Assembly (NCBI GenBank): GCA_029260735.1
Contig: JAJDCR010000172.1
Span: 1-62,520, forward strand
From: Planctomycetota bacterium
Lineage (GTDB): Bacteria > Planctomycetota > Uabimicrobiia > Uabimicrobiales > Uabimicrobiaceae
DNA length: 62,520 nt
Direction of reading: 5' to 3'
The position numbers and the translations under genes were made by a program. This document shows positions 62,130 to 62,520 of the stretch, piece after piece. Every line of letters begins with the position of its first letter. Position 1 is the first letter of the stretch. Under the pieces are notes generated by a model that saw only the letters and a program-made list of their open reading frames with translations, was not told where the DNA came from and did no database searches.

Positions 62130-62498
62130 ATACCCAGGTTTTACCTGGGCTTGGATTTTCCTAGGGCTTCGCCCTAGGCTGGGTTGTGTTGTCCTTTCAG
62201 GACAAAGAATTTGTTATGTTTCTGCGCAATCTTACCGTGCATTCCCCCCTCCTAATCTCGGTTAAAATCTTCCGTTTCCACCCAAATATCCCCCTGAGCA
62301 AAAGGCATAAAAAACCTAAAATCTTAACCATCCCGAGCTTTCAATGAATAGTTGGAGGGATTTGCACTACAAAACCAAAATTGATGCGTGTGCAAAAAGT
62401 ATCTCTTCATCTTAAGCCTCGGAGAGGCGAAGACACGTAGACAGGGGATTTATCCCCTGGAATGGATATATCCCTAAATTATTGCCCTTTAGGGCAAA
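62130..62498. repeat. Cluster of short intergenic hairpins
   Basis: Seven short palindromes occur within 370 bases: CCCAGGT/ACCTGGG (62133-62149), CCTAGGGC/GCCCTAGG (62160-62178), TGTCCT/AGGACA (62190-62204), GCCTC/GAGGC (62416-62428), CAGGGGAT/ATCCCCTG (62442-62459), GGATATATCC (62464-62473) and TTGCCCT/AGGGCAA (62482-62497). About 210 bases without such structure separate the first three from the rest. I see no clear gene here. The pattern looks like a repetitive REP-like element or element pair. Confidence 0.75.
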
Positions 62499-62520
62499 GG
62501 TAGTTTTTTGCTGCCCAAAC

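Noticed and set aside
62216..62347. 43-codon open frame (MFLRNLTVHSPLL start)
   Set aside because: Short, no clear ribosome-binding site, and placed between hairpins of a repeat region; no family recognised.

Overview
The window looks like an AT-rich Gram-negative bacterial chromosome segment. Three RND-type efflux pairs (periplasmic adaptor plus inner-membrane pump) imply an outer membrane. Two secreted proteins end in PEP-CTERM sorting tails, and intergenic DNA carries palindromic and (GTAATC)n-type repeats. I suspect a Planctomycetota-Verrucomicrobiota-type organism, but this is inference from the PEP-CTERM style and repeats; no rRNA or other phylogenetic marker is present.

Positions 209-48110 are one natural-product locus. 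A single minus-strand gene (16198-42975, about 8,925 residues) encodes a trans-AT polyketide synthase. Its order is FkbH-ACP / KS1-ACP / KS2-KR-ACP / KS3-(fourfold linker repeat)-ACP / KS4-ACP-ER / KS5-DH-ACP / KS6-ACP / KS7(His lost)-sulfotransferase-ACP / KS8-ACP / C. It contains no AT domain. The stop codon overlaps the start of an ACP-FAAL-PlsC acyltransferase gene. A gap with two hairpins follows, then an NRPS of order FAAL-ACP-C-A-PCP-TE. The strand continues with a cyclic-nucleotide-binding/patatin phospholipase, a LysE-type exporter, an RND pump and its adaptor. A second adaptor-RND pair (43315-48110) is divergently transcribed from the other side of the PKS promoter region. The parts suggest a secreted lipidated polyketide-amino acid: a glyceryl starter from FkbH, fatty acyl units activated by two FAAL modules, predicted beta-branching at three ACPs, an on-line sulfation step, TE release from the NRPS, and RND export. 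Malonyl transfer (AT), a beta-branching HCS cassette, a phosphopantetheinyl transferase and extra ketoreduction are not in the window and must come from elsewhere if used.

Positions 48164-53995 look like ordinary cell-envelope genes: HtpX protease, an MscK-like mechanosensitive channel and CorA. Positions 54000-62520 hold a palindromic repeat, a LamG-like PEP-CTERM protein, a FabG reductase, a third adaptor-RND pair, a second PEP-CTERM protein and, at the right edge, a cluster of short hairpins.

The most unusual points are: a sulfotransferase domain in the middle of the assembly line next to a KS without its first active-site histidine; fourfold tandem copies of the KS-flanking linker/DH-start; and a glyceryl-loading PKS translationally coupled to a PlsC-type acyltransferase fused to its own ACP and FAAL. 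Residue numbers are counted from the start codon I judged most likely, and domain edges are approximate because they were read by eye.
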